Source: Fragilaria crotonensis | Taxonomy: Eukaryota; Bacillariophyta; Fragilariophyceae; Fragilariales; Fragilariaceae | NCBI GenBank assembly: GCA_022925895.1 | Contig: JAKSYS010000056.1 | Span: forward strand, 1-64,000 | Direction of reading: 5' to 3' | Length of the DNA: 64,000 nucleotides | In this document: piece by piece, positions 11,220 through 23,235 of the stretch | How the letters are laid out: each line of letters begins with the position of its first letter | Numbering within the stretch: position 1 is the stretch's first letter | Translations under genes and position numbers: made by a program | Notes under the pieces: model-generated | What the model was told of the DNA's origin: nothing | What the model saw: the letters and a program-made list of their open reading frames with translations, nothing else | Databases searched by the model: none

Positions 11220-14141
11220 ATGTTTGTTTGCTACAACATGAACTGCTACTCGCAGTTCCGAACTGAACGCGGTTTACAACAGCATTTGTGGCACAGTTCT
11301 GCCTGCAAGGATTACATGTTGGAACAAAGGGATACTGATGCCGGTATCGAGGCCATTAATAGCACACGGCGTCAAGCATATGGAGTTCAATGCACACGCC
11401 TGAACTATGAAATGAATGCCGAATTTCCATTGTATGCTCCATATGAAGAATTTCAGTATGATGCACCATCCGATGACTTTGATGGTGACGACACATCGGC
11501 ACTCGATGACATGTACGGCCATTTAGATGGCTTTGCCTCATCGATTTCTGGTCTAGAAAATGTCTCTCCCTCTGTTTTACATGGAATCATGGAACGCATG
11601 AAAGCCAGCGATCGCCAAAGCATCCTGAATTTGCAACATGATGTCGAACACAGAAATATTGTGGAACTACTTAAGATTCTGGAGGATGCCCAATGTCCCG
11701 ACTACATGTTGCAGAAAATTTTGCAATGGGCGTACATTGCAAAATTAGATGGCTTTGACTTCAACCCCAAAGCTACAACAAGGAAGGCAAATATTGGGTG
11801 GATGTACCGGTGTCTGGAACAGTCACATCAACGATTGCCTCATGTGATCTCGACAACTCTCGAGGACCAAGAGGCAGCTCAAGACATTGTGTGTTTTGAC
11901 TTTGGTGTTTCTCTTTTGTCGATGCTGCAAGATGATGAACTTATGTTGCCGCAAAACCTTGTGATCAATCGGGACGATCCAACTTCGATGTATCATCCAT
12001 TGGATGGCAAACTTGGGGAGGCAAACAGCGGTCAGCGCTATCGTGACCTATACAATCAATTGATCACTCCAGGAAGAAATCAGCTCCTAGTTCCGATCAT
12101 TCTGTACCTTGATGGAACCGCCATTGACAGCAAAGGTCACATCGAAATATGTCCGGTGTCGTTCACAACTTCTTTGTTCACGGAGAAAGTCCGCAGAGAC
12201 AGTGGTGCATGGCGTGTCCTGGGTTACGTCCCCGACCTGAACCGCGGACGATCAGGTGCCATGAATCAATTTGCAAACAGCACTTCCGAGGAAGGAAAAG
12301 GTAGAACGACTCGTAATTTTCACAAAGTGATGGATGCCATGATGAGGGCATGGTCGAAGCGCAAGCCGGCAAAGATTGTCGACTGAAGAAGGTTCCTTTG
12401 AAACTTTGTGGGAAGTGGATTGTCGTTGATATCGTCTGTCCTCTGCTCTTCGTCATCAACGATGGCAAGCAAGGGGATCAACTTTGTGGCCGCATGAATG
12501 GACATCACAGTAGTATGAATCGTCATCATCGATCATGCGACTGTCTCTTTGACGATCTTGACAATCCAGATGTTGAGTGCACTTTTCTTGATGTCGACAC
12601 GATCAATGATATCTGTCGCAACGGCTCCGACGACGACCTTCAGGAACTCACGATTTACAAGGTTGATAATGCCTTCAACCGCATTCAGATGGGGCAAAAC
12701 GCACATGGTATCTTTATGTGCGCTGTCATTGATGTCATGCATACTATACAACATGGTATCATCATGTACTGCCTCGAATCGTTCAAGAAAGGGATTAGCA
12801 ATGAATCACTGGCAAAGCTTGATGGAATGGCATTTTCCTTTGACAAGACCTGTCGTCAAACTATACGATCTAGTTTCCCACGGACTGACTTCTCACGTGG
12901 AATCACAAACCTCTCCCAGGTCGAATGTTCTGAACAGTCCGGCACTCTCTTCCTGCTTGCGGCCCTTACAATGCAAGTTGAAGGATGGCATCTCCTCGAG
13001 AGACACTTCGCAGATATGGAGGCTGTTTTGGGAACAATCGAATGCCTTCTGTGTTTTGAGGCTTGGCTGGATCAGTTCACATTTTGGGATGTCAACGATA
13101 CAACTGGTGAGGCGGACAAGGCTGAAGCTGCAATTGCTTCTCTTATGCGCCTCATCGTGAAGTATCTTCCGCGATTGAAGGGCAATGGGTGGAAGGTTTC
13201 AAAATTTCATGAGATCAAGCACATCGTCCGCTTTATCGGTGTGTTTGGTGCACCCGTGGCTACAATGCGTCCCGTCCTGAGGAGCATCACAAAGCGCATG
13301 CAAAACGTCCCGGCCGACGTTCACAGAAGGACATGAACACCATCGACCAGCAGTGTGCGCGCAGAATTGCCGACACCATTGTTATTGATACCATGCATGG
13401 GTTGTTCCAAGAAAGAAATGTTCTTGGGAGTGTCGACAAGAACCGCATTGACACTCCCACTTATCGTCCTCCGTATGTTGGCATCAACACTGACGGTGAC
13501 AATCCCGCAATAGAAGAAGGCCGTGGAACAATGTATTGCATCAGGTCGTTTCGAGATCCCGAAAATGGTGATCATTTGGTACGAGACGTCAAGTTCACCA
13601 CGCAAACAAGAGGACCCATGCATTTGGAGGACAATCTTTCGATGTTCATCATACAGTACTATGGCTCCTCCGACCTTGATGAACGAGGGGGAAGGCAGCA
13701 TCGCGTGCTGCACAGAATACCACAAGACTGATTCCATCACGAAGGAAAAGATGATATGCATTCGCTGCCATCCCAATTTCAGAGCCAAGGGATATCCATG
13801 GTACGACTGGGCACTTATCCAGTTTGAACTTAGTACAGGGGTGAAAAAAGGACTTTCCATGTCGTGTAGTGGCTTGTGTTCCAAGACAAACTGACAACGG
13901 ATTCTCTTTTGACCTAATCGTACAAAGCTGTTACGAACCAACCGGTCGCGAGTCGTTTCTCTTCACCGAGTGGTCGTTCAGAAAAGACTTCCATGTTGTG
14001 AGTGCAACCGCACTGGTCGCCTTATGCCTCGTTCTTTGCAGCAGTGACTTGAATGGAGATGTCCTTGTCGTAAATGACAGGGACAAATGGCCGTCATACT
14101 TCTACGAAGCTGCAAACGTAGAATATAACATGCACGACTAA
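11220..14141 (+). pseudogene. Plavaka/KDZ-like (CACTA-related) DDE transposase, frameshifted
   Basis: The first ATG after the upstream stop (11220) opens with a zinc-finger-like block, CYNMNCYSQFRTERGLQQHL ending in an HxxxxxxC pattern, typical of Plavaka-type N-termini. An acidic linker and helical region follow. The core block is LVPIILYLDGTAIDSKGH with EICPVSFTTSLFT, a likely first catalytic Asp. The frame shifts near 12360. The new frame carries CPLLFVINDGKQGDQLCGRM and RSCDC (second Asp region) and DVMHTIQHGIIMY. Further shifts near 13330, 13700 and 13880 lead through YPWYDWALIQFEL to VLVVNDRDKWPSYFYE and the stop at 14141. At least four shifts make it inactive as read. The gene converges on the dioxygenase-like gene, with one base between the stop codons. 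Family assignment is by motif and is moderately sure; KDZ and Plavaka are related and I cannot separate them here. Confidence 0.7.
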
Positions 14142-14142
14142 G

Positions 14143-16326
14143 TTAGAACCCAGTTTTCTGCTTCTTCCTTGTTGCAATTTCTCCATCAAGGCTGGATTTC
14201 TTGACGTTGACGTTTGAAGTCCGTTCGCATGCATCGTCTCGTTTCTCAAGCATCGCTCGTCGCCAATACCATCCCAACCATGTCGTCGGGCATCCATCCT
14301 TGGGAACAGGGCCATCGTCAGGATCAGCATCCTTGATTGTCGGTGCAAATATCTCGTCCTCATCCGAAGGCTCCTTCTCATCGCCTAAAATTCGTGAGCG
14401 CTCCTCATCGGTGTATGCGAATTCCTCCATCTCTTGCATCATCTTCGCCCTCCTACGCCCTGCATTTACAAGGCGTTCCTTTGCGCAGGTGAAGGTGCCA
14501 TACAGGTGATTGAGCGATCCTTTCCCGGAACCCACAACATTGGTTCCCACACCGTCAGGTCGTGAAAGCGAAGTACAATGCCGGATTAAACGACCATCCC
14601 AGCTGATGGCCGTGCCGTGACGAAGTTTGATGGCAACACCCTCGAAAGCCCTGCCGTCAACCGAAACTCCATGTAGGTTGGGCATGACAAAATACCAGTT
14701 GTCCGCCACACCTGGCATCTCCTCTGTCCAGACACTGAACCCTTGGGATGCATCGTTGCTGTCGAAGTGCGATGCATTCGCAAGATCAACTGACATGTCG
14801 ATGGAGCCTCCAACACGATTGCCCTTGACATCACCGGCCATGACAGCAGCAGGTCTTACACCGGCGTCTCCCTCTGTGTCCTGAATCACAGACAGCACAT
14901 CAGGGAAGACAACACTTCCAATTCGTGCAAGTGCATGTACAAATCGTCTCGATAGCTGCGAGGAAACCTTCTTCCCGACAGCATACTCCGCAAGGGTCAT
15001 GCCATCAAGCATGACTCTCGTTCCAATCGGATGCATGGCACCAACATCACCCTGGTCTGACCTCGCATGGCCGGCGCGGACGTGTCTCCTAATGACTGAG
15101 TTGTGCATCGTGATCAGGGGCAGCTCTCCAACAAAGTAGGGCCAGCCCTCGTCACCCCAATACATCTGCTCCAGTTCTGGGGAGAGGAGGTTTCGCACCA
15201 TCACAACTGACTTTCGATTCATGTACGTTCCAATCGGTGCGATGTCAACAATGATGTCAACATGAGGGGCAGAAACGCCGTCGATGACAAGGCAGTCACC
15301 AGGAATCTGCTGGTGCAAACAACCTTTAGCATAGTGCCTTCCACCAGGTCTCGCAGACAGTGCAGAAGCCAGTCGTTCGTTGAAAGCTTGGCCACGATCT
15401 GCGTTCGGCCAAGCAGCAATGTTGTGGCCACCAATGACATCGGGCGCCATGCGTGGACCTTCGGAGTCAGAGCACTGACTCGCCAAATATACAAGACGTC
15501 TCTGAAGCTTTGGAACAATACTTGTCGATACCCTCCAAATCGACACTCGCCCATCGGGGACATGGTAATTCCGTTCTTGGGCAAGTCGCTTTACATATCC
15601 ACCGACGCCAAACGAAAATCGACCGTTGTAGGGAGCCACCAGAGCATCCTCTTGAAATCGGAACCAACTTGCATCAAGCTGGATGTGGGCGTTGTTGCAA
15701 CCCACCTCCGACCGACGACGCTCACGTGCACAGTAAAGACGCCAGCACCGGGGAGGAAGGCGACCAATGTTCGATATTTGAAGTCCACGTCATCCACGAG
15801 ATCGCCATCACCATACGCTCGCACCATGACAACAGAGTCCGGGTCAGGTTCAGCGACGTCATCGTCATTCCGTGGGGTGACAATTCTACGGTTGAGGATG
15901 ACGTCCATCAGAAAGAATTCCGAAAGGTCGTCGCGCATCCCAGGGCTCGGAAACATCTCATCCATTGAATTGAGCTGACATACCCTGTACTGAGGCCCGA
16001 AACCCTCCTTAAACCATCGAACAGGAGTTGCACACAAACAACCGTCATCGCCAGCCCTTGCCCTTCCTTTTGTCATTGCCTCTTGGAATCGATGCTCCAT
16101 CAACTCTCGCCCCGAAGGGGATGCACTTCACGGCAACCCTCAATGCCATTGAGTGAGATGGCAGGAAACTCCGCTCCGTACGAACTCGTGGCATGCCAAA
16201 ACCTCCGTCATTCTCTTCATCCACGCCCAACACTCTTGGGTTATTTCCCAGGTTCATCACGCTGGATCTGCAAATTGAAGTCCGCCCACGTCTTGAAATT
16301 CGAATGTTGTCGAAGTTCCTGATCAT
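14143..16326 (-). pseudogene. 2-oxoglutarate/Fe(II) dioxygenase-like protein linked to transposase
   Basis: ATG at 16326, then three frame segments (16326-about 16045, about 16103-15700, 15705-14143) forming one protein of roughly 700 residues split by two shifts. The last 520-codon segment holds the probable catalytic core. It has SHFDSNDASQGFSVWTEE (about 14775-14720), an HxD motif followed by a beta-strand-like run. About 60 residues later comes GVAIKLRHGTAISWDGRLI with RHCTSL, supplying a candidate distal His, then YGTFTCAKERL. That spacing fits the double-stranded beta-helix fold of 2OG-Fe(II) dioxygenases, of which TET/JBP enzymes are one branch. An acidic/basic tail (TDEERS..., KKSSLDGEIATRKKQKTGF) could be a nuclear signal. 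It converges on the transposase with one intervening base, so both probably belong to one element. The dioxygenase call is motif-based; activity on DNA is inference. Confidence 0.55.
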
Positions 16327-16393
16327 GCAAAAGTATGTCCAAGCTATATGGCAGGGACAGAACGATGATAATCAGGTGGAAACAAAAGATAGA

Positions 16394-16518
16394 TTTGTTG
16401 TCGTCAGCTATATGGCAGACCTCAACAAAGCAACTGTTGCTTGTGGTTTTCTTCAAATGGCGGGTGCTTTGCTTTGTTGTCGTCAGCTATATGGCAGACT
16501 TCAACAAAGCAACTGTTG
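16394..16518. repeat. Direct repeat of about 46 bp, period 79
   Basis: TTTGTTGTCGTCAGCTATAT followed by GGCAGAC(C/T)TCAACAAAGC occurs at 16394-16439 and 16473-16518, with a partial third match near 16347. A local tandem duplication just upstream of the dioxygenase-like gene; it might be part of its promoter or the element's subterminal region. Confidence 0.8.
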
Positions 16519-16779
16519 TGAAGTGTTCTTGCTTGTAATTGGTGTTGTGATGTGTTGTTGCAGTGAGGAGGACCTGAAATCAACAAAACTTGTGTATTTC
16601 GCTGAAATACTGAACGACATTTTCGGCGAAGTACAGCCGTGGTACAAAATGTACTACGACTACGTACGAGAAAATCACGGGACGCATGGTCAAAATTACT
16701 TAGCAAAAGTGTTTTACCTGCTACGTAGTTCCTCAGTACCAAATGTACGGCAGCGAAGAAGGTCCAAAGCATACTAGGC

Positions 16780-17526
16780 TATCCGTAAGAAGATAAACGG
16801 TTGGACGTATTGCTTATTTATACACATATATGAACACTTTAAGGAGTATAACATTGTGCAACGCATATTCCTCTAAGTAAAAATATAGGTCCTTTGCAGA
16901 GACATGCGAGAGCCTGCCGGTAAACTCGCTGTTGTATATTTGACTGCCTATTCATGTACATACATATGCGTTTAGTAGCGTATAAGGTATAAACATGTGT
17001 TTTAAAGTACAATATGAAAATACAACGGTACACAACGATCATATATATTTTGAACGTAGCTACTTAAGAAATTGTATGTTTATCTACGCAGCATTCAAAC
17101 CAAAGCCTTCGCCATTTCACCAATGTATATCTAAATATGCGTTGAACAGTTTATTCTGCATTTGTATATAAGTTTTAATTTATATTATATAAATATTAAA
17201 GTATATAAGATACATACATATTTGAAACGAACGAACTTTTTTCATTCATAGATTATTGTACAACAACACCACCACAGCATCAGTCCATTCAAAAAGGTCG
17301 CCACCACCACTAGAAGTCACCACACCAGTTTGATTACTCTTACTCTTTTTGCCTTCTAGTAAGAAGAAGGCGTTGTTGCATGCATTGAAACCTGGATTAA
17401 AGAACATAGCTTTGTTGTGCCATATAGTGTGACATTGCTGAATTCTGCTACGGTTACCAACCGCTGTTGCAAAGCTGCAGAAGGTAAGGAGGTGAGGATT
17501 TGTGTGTTGATATCATTGCGGTGCAT
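16780..17526. other. AT-rich spacer without a supported gene
   Basis: Strongly AT-rich between about 16790 and 17230, with many TATATA words. No open frame with recognisable features. It separates the dioxygenase-like gene from the two-exon gene that follows. Confidence 0.5.
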
Positions 17527-19222
17527 GATGTCGTCGTCCCCAGTGCGTCAGAGCACAAGATTACTAAGGGGTAATGCGCAAGGTGCAGCACAAGGGAACG
17601 TGCAAGACCACAACCATATCCTGATGAGTCACCACGTACAGCAGCAGCAAGAGTAACGCGCAGCAGAGTAGCACCTGGAAACAGTCGGACAACTCCTGTG
17701 AGCACTGAAGCGGCGGCATCGGTTTCAACAGCAGTCATACCATCACCAAATACAAGAGGTGCAGCTGCCAGAGAGGCGGCGGCATCGGTTTCAACAGCAG
17801 TCATACCATCACCAAATACAAGAGGTTCAGCTGCCAGAGTGGCGGCGGCGGTTTCAACAGTCATACCATCACCAAACACAAGAGGTGCAGCTGCTCGTGC
17901 CAGTTTGGGTGCTGCTACAGGGATACCAGGTCCATCAGCACCTGATATCCCTGCAGGAGGCCGGCGTTCCCGTGCTGCTCCACATGCCAGTGCCCGACGT
18001 GTTCCTACTACTACTGCTGCGCAAGCTCCAGCACCAGGAGCAGCAGCTGTTGCTACTGCCCGTGCCTATGCAGGCGTAGGCATAAATGCTGCACCAGCAG
18101 CAGTTATGCCTGCAAACCTTGGACAAGATTTTGTTGGTGAGGCGCTTCTTGCTCAACGAGGGGGTGGAGTTGCTATACAAGGTGGCGGAGCAACAAGGAG
18201 GAGGCAAGGCGGACAAGGAGGACAACGCAACACTGTTGCAAGAAGTGCGGATAAGTTTGCAATTCAAAAGTGTGTGAAGGAATATGTGTTCCCCAAACAA
18301 AAGTTTGTGACTGATGGCGACCTAGATTTCAGCAACAACGAAATGTCCATTTGTCGATGCATGGCGGCGGTGCTAGATGTAGACAATCGTAATATTGAGA
18401 ACTGGTGGGAGACTGCAAGGAAAACAGTGAAAGAGTCGATATATAGGCACAGGAACAACACAATAAAGAAGATAAAAACAGTATTCCAAGGTAAGATGGT
18501 TGCGAGCGTCCATTTCAACCATTTAATTCTGAACTTCTAACCCTGAGTGTGTGCTGCCTTCTTCTCCTCGATACACAGATATTATACTGCCAAGGAAAGG
18601 CAGATTTAATGAAGTCTTTAGCATGGACCGAATCATAGCATTGAGAAATGACGCTTTGGAGGGTGAAATCTACATGGACTTATTGGACGACTTGCTGAAG
18701 ACTGTGGTTGGAGCCACCAAATTCAAGGAGAATAGGTGCGAGAAACATCTAAGTGAGTGGTTCACTGTCACAGATGAGGCATTCCTCCTCTTGTGTCTTG
18801 AAAATTACTGGCAACAATGGCATTACGAATGGATGGTTAACAGAAATGGACCGCCCGCCGACGAACCTGCACCTGAAGTCATTAACCCACGGTACACGGG
18901 CAAAACAAGGGGCACCAAGCGAAGTTGGTCAAGGGAAGGAATGGAGCGTTTCAATAACCTGGCTGTATTGGTCTATAACGACAGAAGGGAAAGGGGCGAA
19001 GAGTTCGATCAGTGGTTCCTTCGGGAAATGATACAATCATACGGTGATCGTAATCGAGATGCAGGAAGGGAAAACATCGAGGCAGAAGTTGTCAACGCAG
19101 CACCGACAATTGTGTATAATGAATTCAATATGCAGCTCCTGATCGCCCATGCACAGCACCAACAACTGCAACCACCAGCTCCTGAAGAAGATGATGTCGA
19201 CAGAGTTCAAGAAGCCGTGTAG
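17527..19222 (+). CDS. Two-exon protein of unknown function with Ala/Thr-rich repeat N-terminus
   Basis: The supported coding part runs from about 17575 to 18490 and 18579 to 19222. The 88-bp intron (18491-18578) has donor GTAAGA and acceptor ATACACAG. Splicing joins VFQ to DIILPRKGRF with the phase kept. The true start is unsure: an ATG at 17527 reads MSSSPVRQSTRLLRGN, but in another frame, so an upstream shift or extra exon is implied. Residues near the N-terminus are three copies of a 22-residue Ala/Thr/Pro-rich repeat, followed by a Gly/Arg-rich linker. The conserved-looking part starts at KFAIQKCVKEYVFPKQKFV and includes ENWWETARKTVKESIYRHRN. A C-terminal block reads KRSWSREGMERFNNLAVLV with DRRERGEEFDQWF, like uncharacterised diatom proteins often near transposons. 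The basic, disordered N-terminus suggests a nuclear or nucleic-acid role; no function is assigned. Confidence 0.65.
17710..17897 (+). repeat. 66-bp coding minisatellite, three units
   Basis: Units start GCGGCGGCATCGGTTTCAAC at 17710 and 17776, with a shortened third unit at about 17842. Each encodes AAASVSTAVIPSPNTRG plus a short linker. The third copy has lost bases in multiples of three, keeping the frame, which supports the region being translated. Confidence 0.85.
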
Positions 19223-19559
19223 GTTCGTGATACCTGGTAGTAGAACTTTAGAAACAATAACGCACAGTACAGCACTGAAACAGATTGCAACCCCCCAGAA
19301 TTGGTCGTAGCAGCAAGCTGAAACCGAAGAAGAAGTTGTGAATATTTCTCAATCAACTATGAATAAAACTGAGTACGACATAACAAATATTTCTCTACAT
19401 TTTGTACATATTAATTTTGAATTATAAATAAAAAAGTAGAAACTTGTAAATATGAATATAAGAAACATTCGGTAAAACATCACAGAAACATTTACAAAGT
19501 CTTGTAAATTAAGATGTACAAATCAGAGATTTGCACTCCCTGATGTGGCTTGAGTCGGA
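19223..19559. other. Spacer, 3' flank of the two-exon gene
   Basis: AT-rich from about 19340 to 19520, with TATGAATAAAACT near 19360 as a possible polyadenylation context. No gene seen. Confidence 0.4.
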
Positions 19560-22500
19560 TCGGGATGAAGGCCTTGTTGGTTCAGAATGGCCTTTCTCGG
19601 GTCCGGGGTCCTCCTGAGAGGTTTGCCTTGAATCCGTGACGTCGCTCCAGAAAGGAGTTGTTTGCAATCATGTCTCTTGACATGTTGTTTGCTCACTCTA
19701 GGACTTGTGGTTGTATGTAAACCAAGAAGGCATCAGATGACCACCGTCCTAGGATCATTGTCTTGTGAACCGGTGGTTCATCAAGAACATTGACATGGCG
19801 GCCCCGGACCGAAGGGACTTGGTTTCTATGTCCCTATCTTTGAACCCAAATACTTTTGCCCTCCCAGTAGTGGTGTACACATGGGTTGCATGTGCGATTG
19901 TAGTGGATCACTCGTGACGTGAGTGGTCTTCGTTCTTGATAGTCGGGTTGCATTGATTTGGGTCTCGCTCCTGGCATCCGGGACTAGCCGCAGTCTATTT
20001 GGGCTATGAGTGATGCCAGGTTCTTCACCGGCCACAATACTGGGTCCCCGTCCACTGGTGTGTCCTTCTTCTGGTCTTCAAACATCAGTGTCACCCTTTC
20101 AGCTGACAACTTCATCTTGGGGCTATTGAGGTCCAATGCATAATGGTTGCCGTCGCGGAAGAAGGCCACACCCCAAAGTTTGATTACTCGGTTCTATTGG
20201 GCGAGGGTGTGGTGGTTATATCACACGAACGCATAGCGAAGACGTATGTCACAATTGCAATTTCTTTTGTGATTGTCAAGGCGGTGTCGCTCGTGTGTCA
20301 GTGGGCCTTGCTCAGAGAAGTTTTGGTGTTACTGGCTGCCCTCGTCTCTTGTCATGCGAGCGGGTCGGTGTTCTCGAACGCCCTCATCAGGCGACGAGCG
20401 AAGGGTCGCAGGTTCGTTCCCCCGCCTTTGACATTGAGGGGGATGACCATGATATGACTCCCAAATGCCGAAGCCAAGTGGCCTGCGGCTTGTTGGATAG
20501 TGCCGACTCCCAAAGGTGGATAGTGCCGACTCCCAAAGGTGTCGGACAGACACCTGTAAGGCTCCTCGTTGGGACCACTGGGCAGTTCCGTAATGCTGTA
20601 GGAAGGACTTGGTAACCACATCTTGCTCGAGTTTCTCAGCAGGGTAAGCGGACATGTCGATCTGCTTAATCATCTAGAGCTTGGGGCCTCTTTTGCTGCA
20701 GGAGAACAATAGGTTGTGGGTCCACCGGTACTTGTTCACCCGAATTCCATCTGTGTCAATCGTCAATTGGCTGGCTACGCGCAGGGGTTGGACGCCCACA
20801 TTTGGGATCTTTACAACCGTCATGATGTGAGGGGCATTGCGAACCCAGGACTACATTCTTATCTAGTAGCTTAGACACTTGGTCCAGGAGGTCATGAGCA
20901 CACTTGTGGTTCCCTCCCTCTTGCAAGGATTGGCACCATCTCCGTTTTATGTTCTTCAGCAGGACTCAGTTCTTGTGTGAATATCAAGTCCATGCTGTGG
21001 TTAATGACATGGGCCAGCATGTTAAAGTTTGGGTGTTGTCCCAGCCAAGAATAAGGGTCTGGAGTTGCTTGTCGATTGGAACTCCGATCCGTACCCGATT
21101 GTGGTCTTCCGGAATTGTTTGATCAGCACCTCAAGATCATAAAATTGGGGTTTGCTCGCGCTGCCTCCGTTGGTCTCCTCGCAAATTGGTGAATCGTCGG
21201 CGACTTTTTCGGTGTGGGTGCCACGGTGTTTCCGATTTCGGTATGCGCCGATAGGAACCACCCTGGCGGGGTGAATTGGTCGATCGGTCCCTCCATTGGT
21301 GGTGGGAAGGATTACTCTGGGTCCACCTCTACTAGGTACGTCCGTTCCGGACCCCCGTTGGTGGTTTGTTGCTGATGTCCATGCCTGTCCGCCGCACTTA
21401 ACTCACCTTCCAATACTCGTTTAGTACTTGTCATCAGCGTCCAACGTCCTCAACCGCTCGTTATGTCGTTCGTGACGCCTAGCCCACAATCGGGCCGCAA
21501 CTTGGGATGATGATGCGGTTGGGGGAAGGCTTTTCTGGTTGGGTTGTTCTCGGGTTACTAGCGGTTTTGGGCTGTGTTGGTTAGTGGTGCTGGGTAGCTG
21601 CTACTGCTCGCATATCTGGTACCGATGGTGTGGGGATGGTGTTGTTGGCATCCTTGACCGCGGCATTGGGCACTACCCCAAGGAGGGCAGCACCAAGCTT
21701 GTTTCCCCTGACCAATTCCTGGTGTGCCTTTGTTGGTCGGCTCCCCCTACCGGTGGAGTTTTGACCATCATTGGTCGAGGGCGTGGGGATGTGGTGACCC
21801 TTGTCCCAGCATGTGCTGTACTTGTCGTATCCTGTTGCTGCGTTGGAGTAGCGCTGTTACTCGGGATGGTGCTGCCCTCCTCCCCTCCCTTCTTCAGCAA
21901 GTTGTTGGTGGTAAGATTCCTATGGTGCTCCCCGGCGGCCTTTCCCAACAACTGTCCCCATCATGGTGATGAAAAAAGCCCTGAGAAGCTTAAGCAAAGT
22001 CTCCAATATGCATGAAAAATTCATCGGATTCGTGACACAACCATTGTGAGGGAATCCTTCAAAATTCCAATTAAAAAAAAACCATAGAATGTCTGTGAGA
22101 CAAAAGATATGTTCCTCTCTCATCAAGGCTAACAAACAATTTTCTAATTGAAAATCTTGTTTTGAATTTGAATTGGCAGGAAGGTATGGCAAAACTCCAG
22201 TGCTTGGTACTCAATATACGTAGGAAAATATCCCCTGAAGCTTAAAGCCTCCAGTATGAATTATAAAAGCAAGAGATACGTTGACATGTCCGATAGAGAA
22301 GTAGACATTCCTCGCTCATCAACCTGGACAAACAAGCAGATTTGATCATATAATTGAAAACCTTGTTTTGTGACATTATACAAAATATTATTTAACACTA
22401 TTACTCAAAACAAAATGTCCATTGGTTGACATCATCACAGGCTTCAAAGAAACTTATTTCACTTGTGTAAATCCTGTTGTGTTTCAACAGATTATTTGTG

Positions 22501-23235
22501 CATATTTTGAATTTCTTATTTATATTCATCAATGAATAAGTAGCTATCGCATTCAAAAACAACAATTTTTGTATATACAATATTATGTATACTCCAAAAA
22601 ATTGCATTCCCAAGTTACTGATGTAGATATGCTTGTTTACCTAAAAACAATTGTTTATGCTTTATCCATGTTTATTTAGAACAATTAATTTGAATAACCA
22701 ACCATATATTTTGACAATCATATATACTTTATACAGGCGTATAAATGTTTGTGTTTCAAATATTCTTGAATCCATGTCCATGCTCTTGTGTATCCCAAAA
22801 CAATGCACAGACCTACATTTCAATCATTCATGCATGTATAAAGCAATGTATTAAAAAAGTGATTGAAACAGGTTGAAGTTGTAGCAATAAAAACCAAAGA
22901 TAACTGAACCGGACATTTTACTGTCATTATGACTTAAGAGCTTGTTAAACTTTTTTGAAGTATTAAAAATTCATCGTGGAATGAAATCACGAATTCCCAT
23001 GATTAAAAACCGGGTTTTTAGCTGTTATGCACATAGGGTACAGAACCCACCCGGGGACTAAGAGCATGTTGGCGTTTGAGCTTCCTATGATGGTGTTGGT
23101 AAGCTTACCAGTGTCGCCGAGTTGTTCCTCTGTCTTCCCTGCCATCCCTGCAATGTTTTCCGCTTAGGACTCCTCAATTGTTCCTCCGTCTTTCCGGTTC
23201 CTAGTGTAGAAGTCGAGCCAGGTGAGGGGCGGGTG
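19560..23235 (-). mobile_element. Decayed DIRS-like retroelement, internally deleted
   Basis: Fragments match, in the same order and orientation, the complete element at 25915-33530. The right-hand end, 23230-23030, reads TWLDFYTRNRKDGGTIEES, then MAGKTEEQLGDTGKLTNTII and NMLLVPG, corresponding to the gag N-terminus. At 21260-21020, LEVLIKQFRKTTIGYGSEFQ corresponds to the region just before the RT. At 20620-19560 are tyrosine-recombinase pieces: NVKGGGTNLRPFARRLM, TYVFAMRSCDITTT and KMKLSAERVTLMFEDQKKD. Stops and shifts are frequent and most of pol is missing. Its divergence from the later copy implies an older insertion. Segments between (20650-20900, 21300-22000) are low complexity or unrecognised. 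Confidence 0.75.
21984..22372. repeat. Degenerate tandem duplication of about 250 bp
   Basis: 21984-22163 and 22236-22372 share ordered words (AAGCTTAA, CTCCA.TATGAA, CCTC.CTCATCAA, ACAAACAA, AATTGAAAA.CTTGTTTTG) with gaps. They are AT-rich and non-coding, and lie inside the decayed DIRS-like region. Confidence 0.55.

Noticed and set aside
15262-15978. Open frames of 238 and 171 codons on the + strand
   Set aside because: Antisense shadows of the dioxygenase-like coding sequence; composition and motifs favour the minus strand.
20143-20457. Hydrophobic 104-codon open frame on the + strand
   Set aside because: Antisense of the decayed tyrosine recombinase; the hydrophobic look is a by-product.
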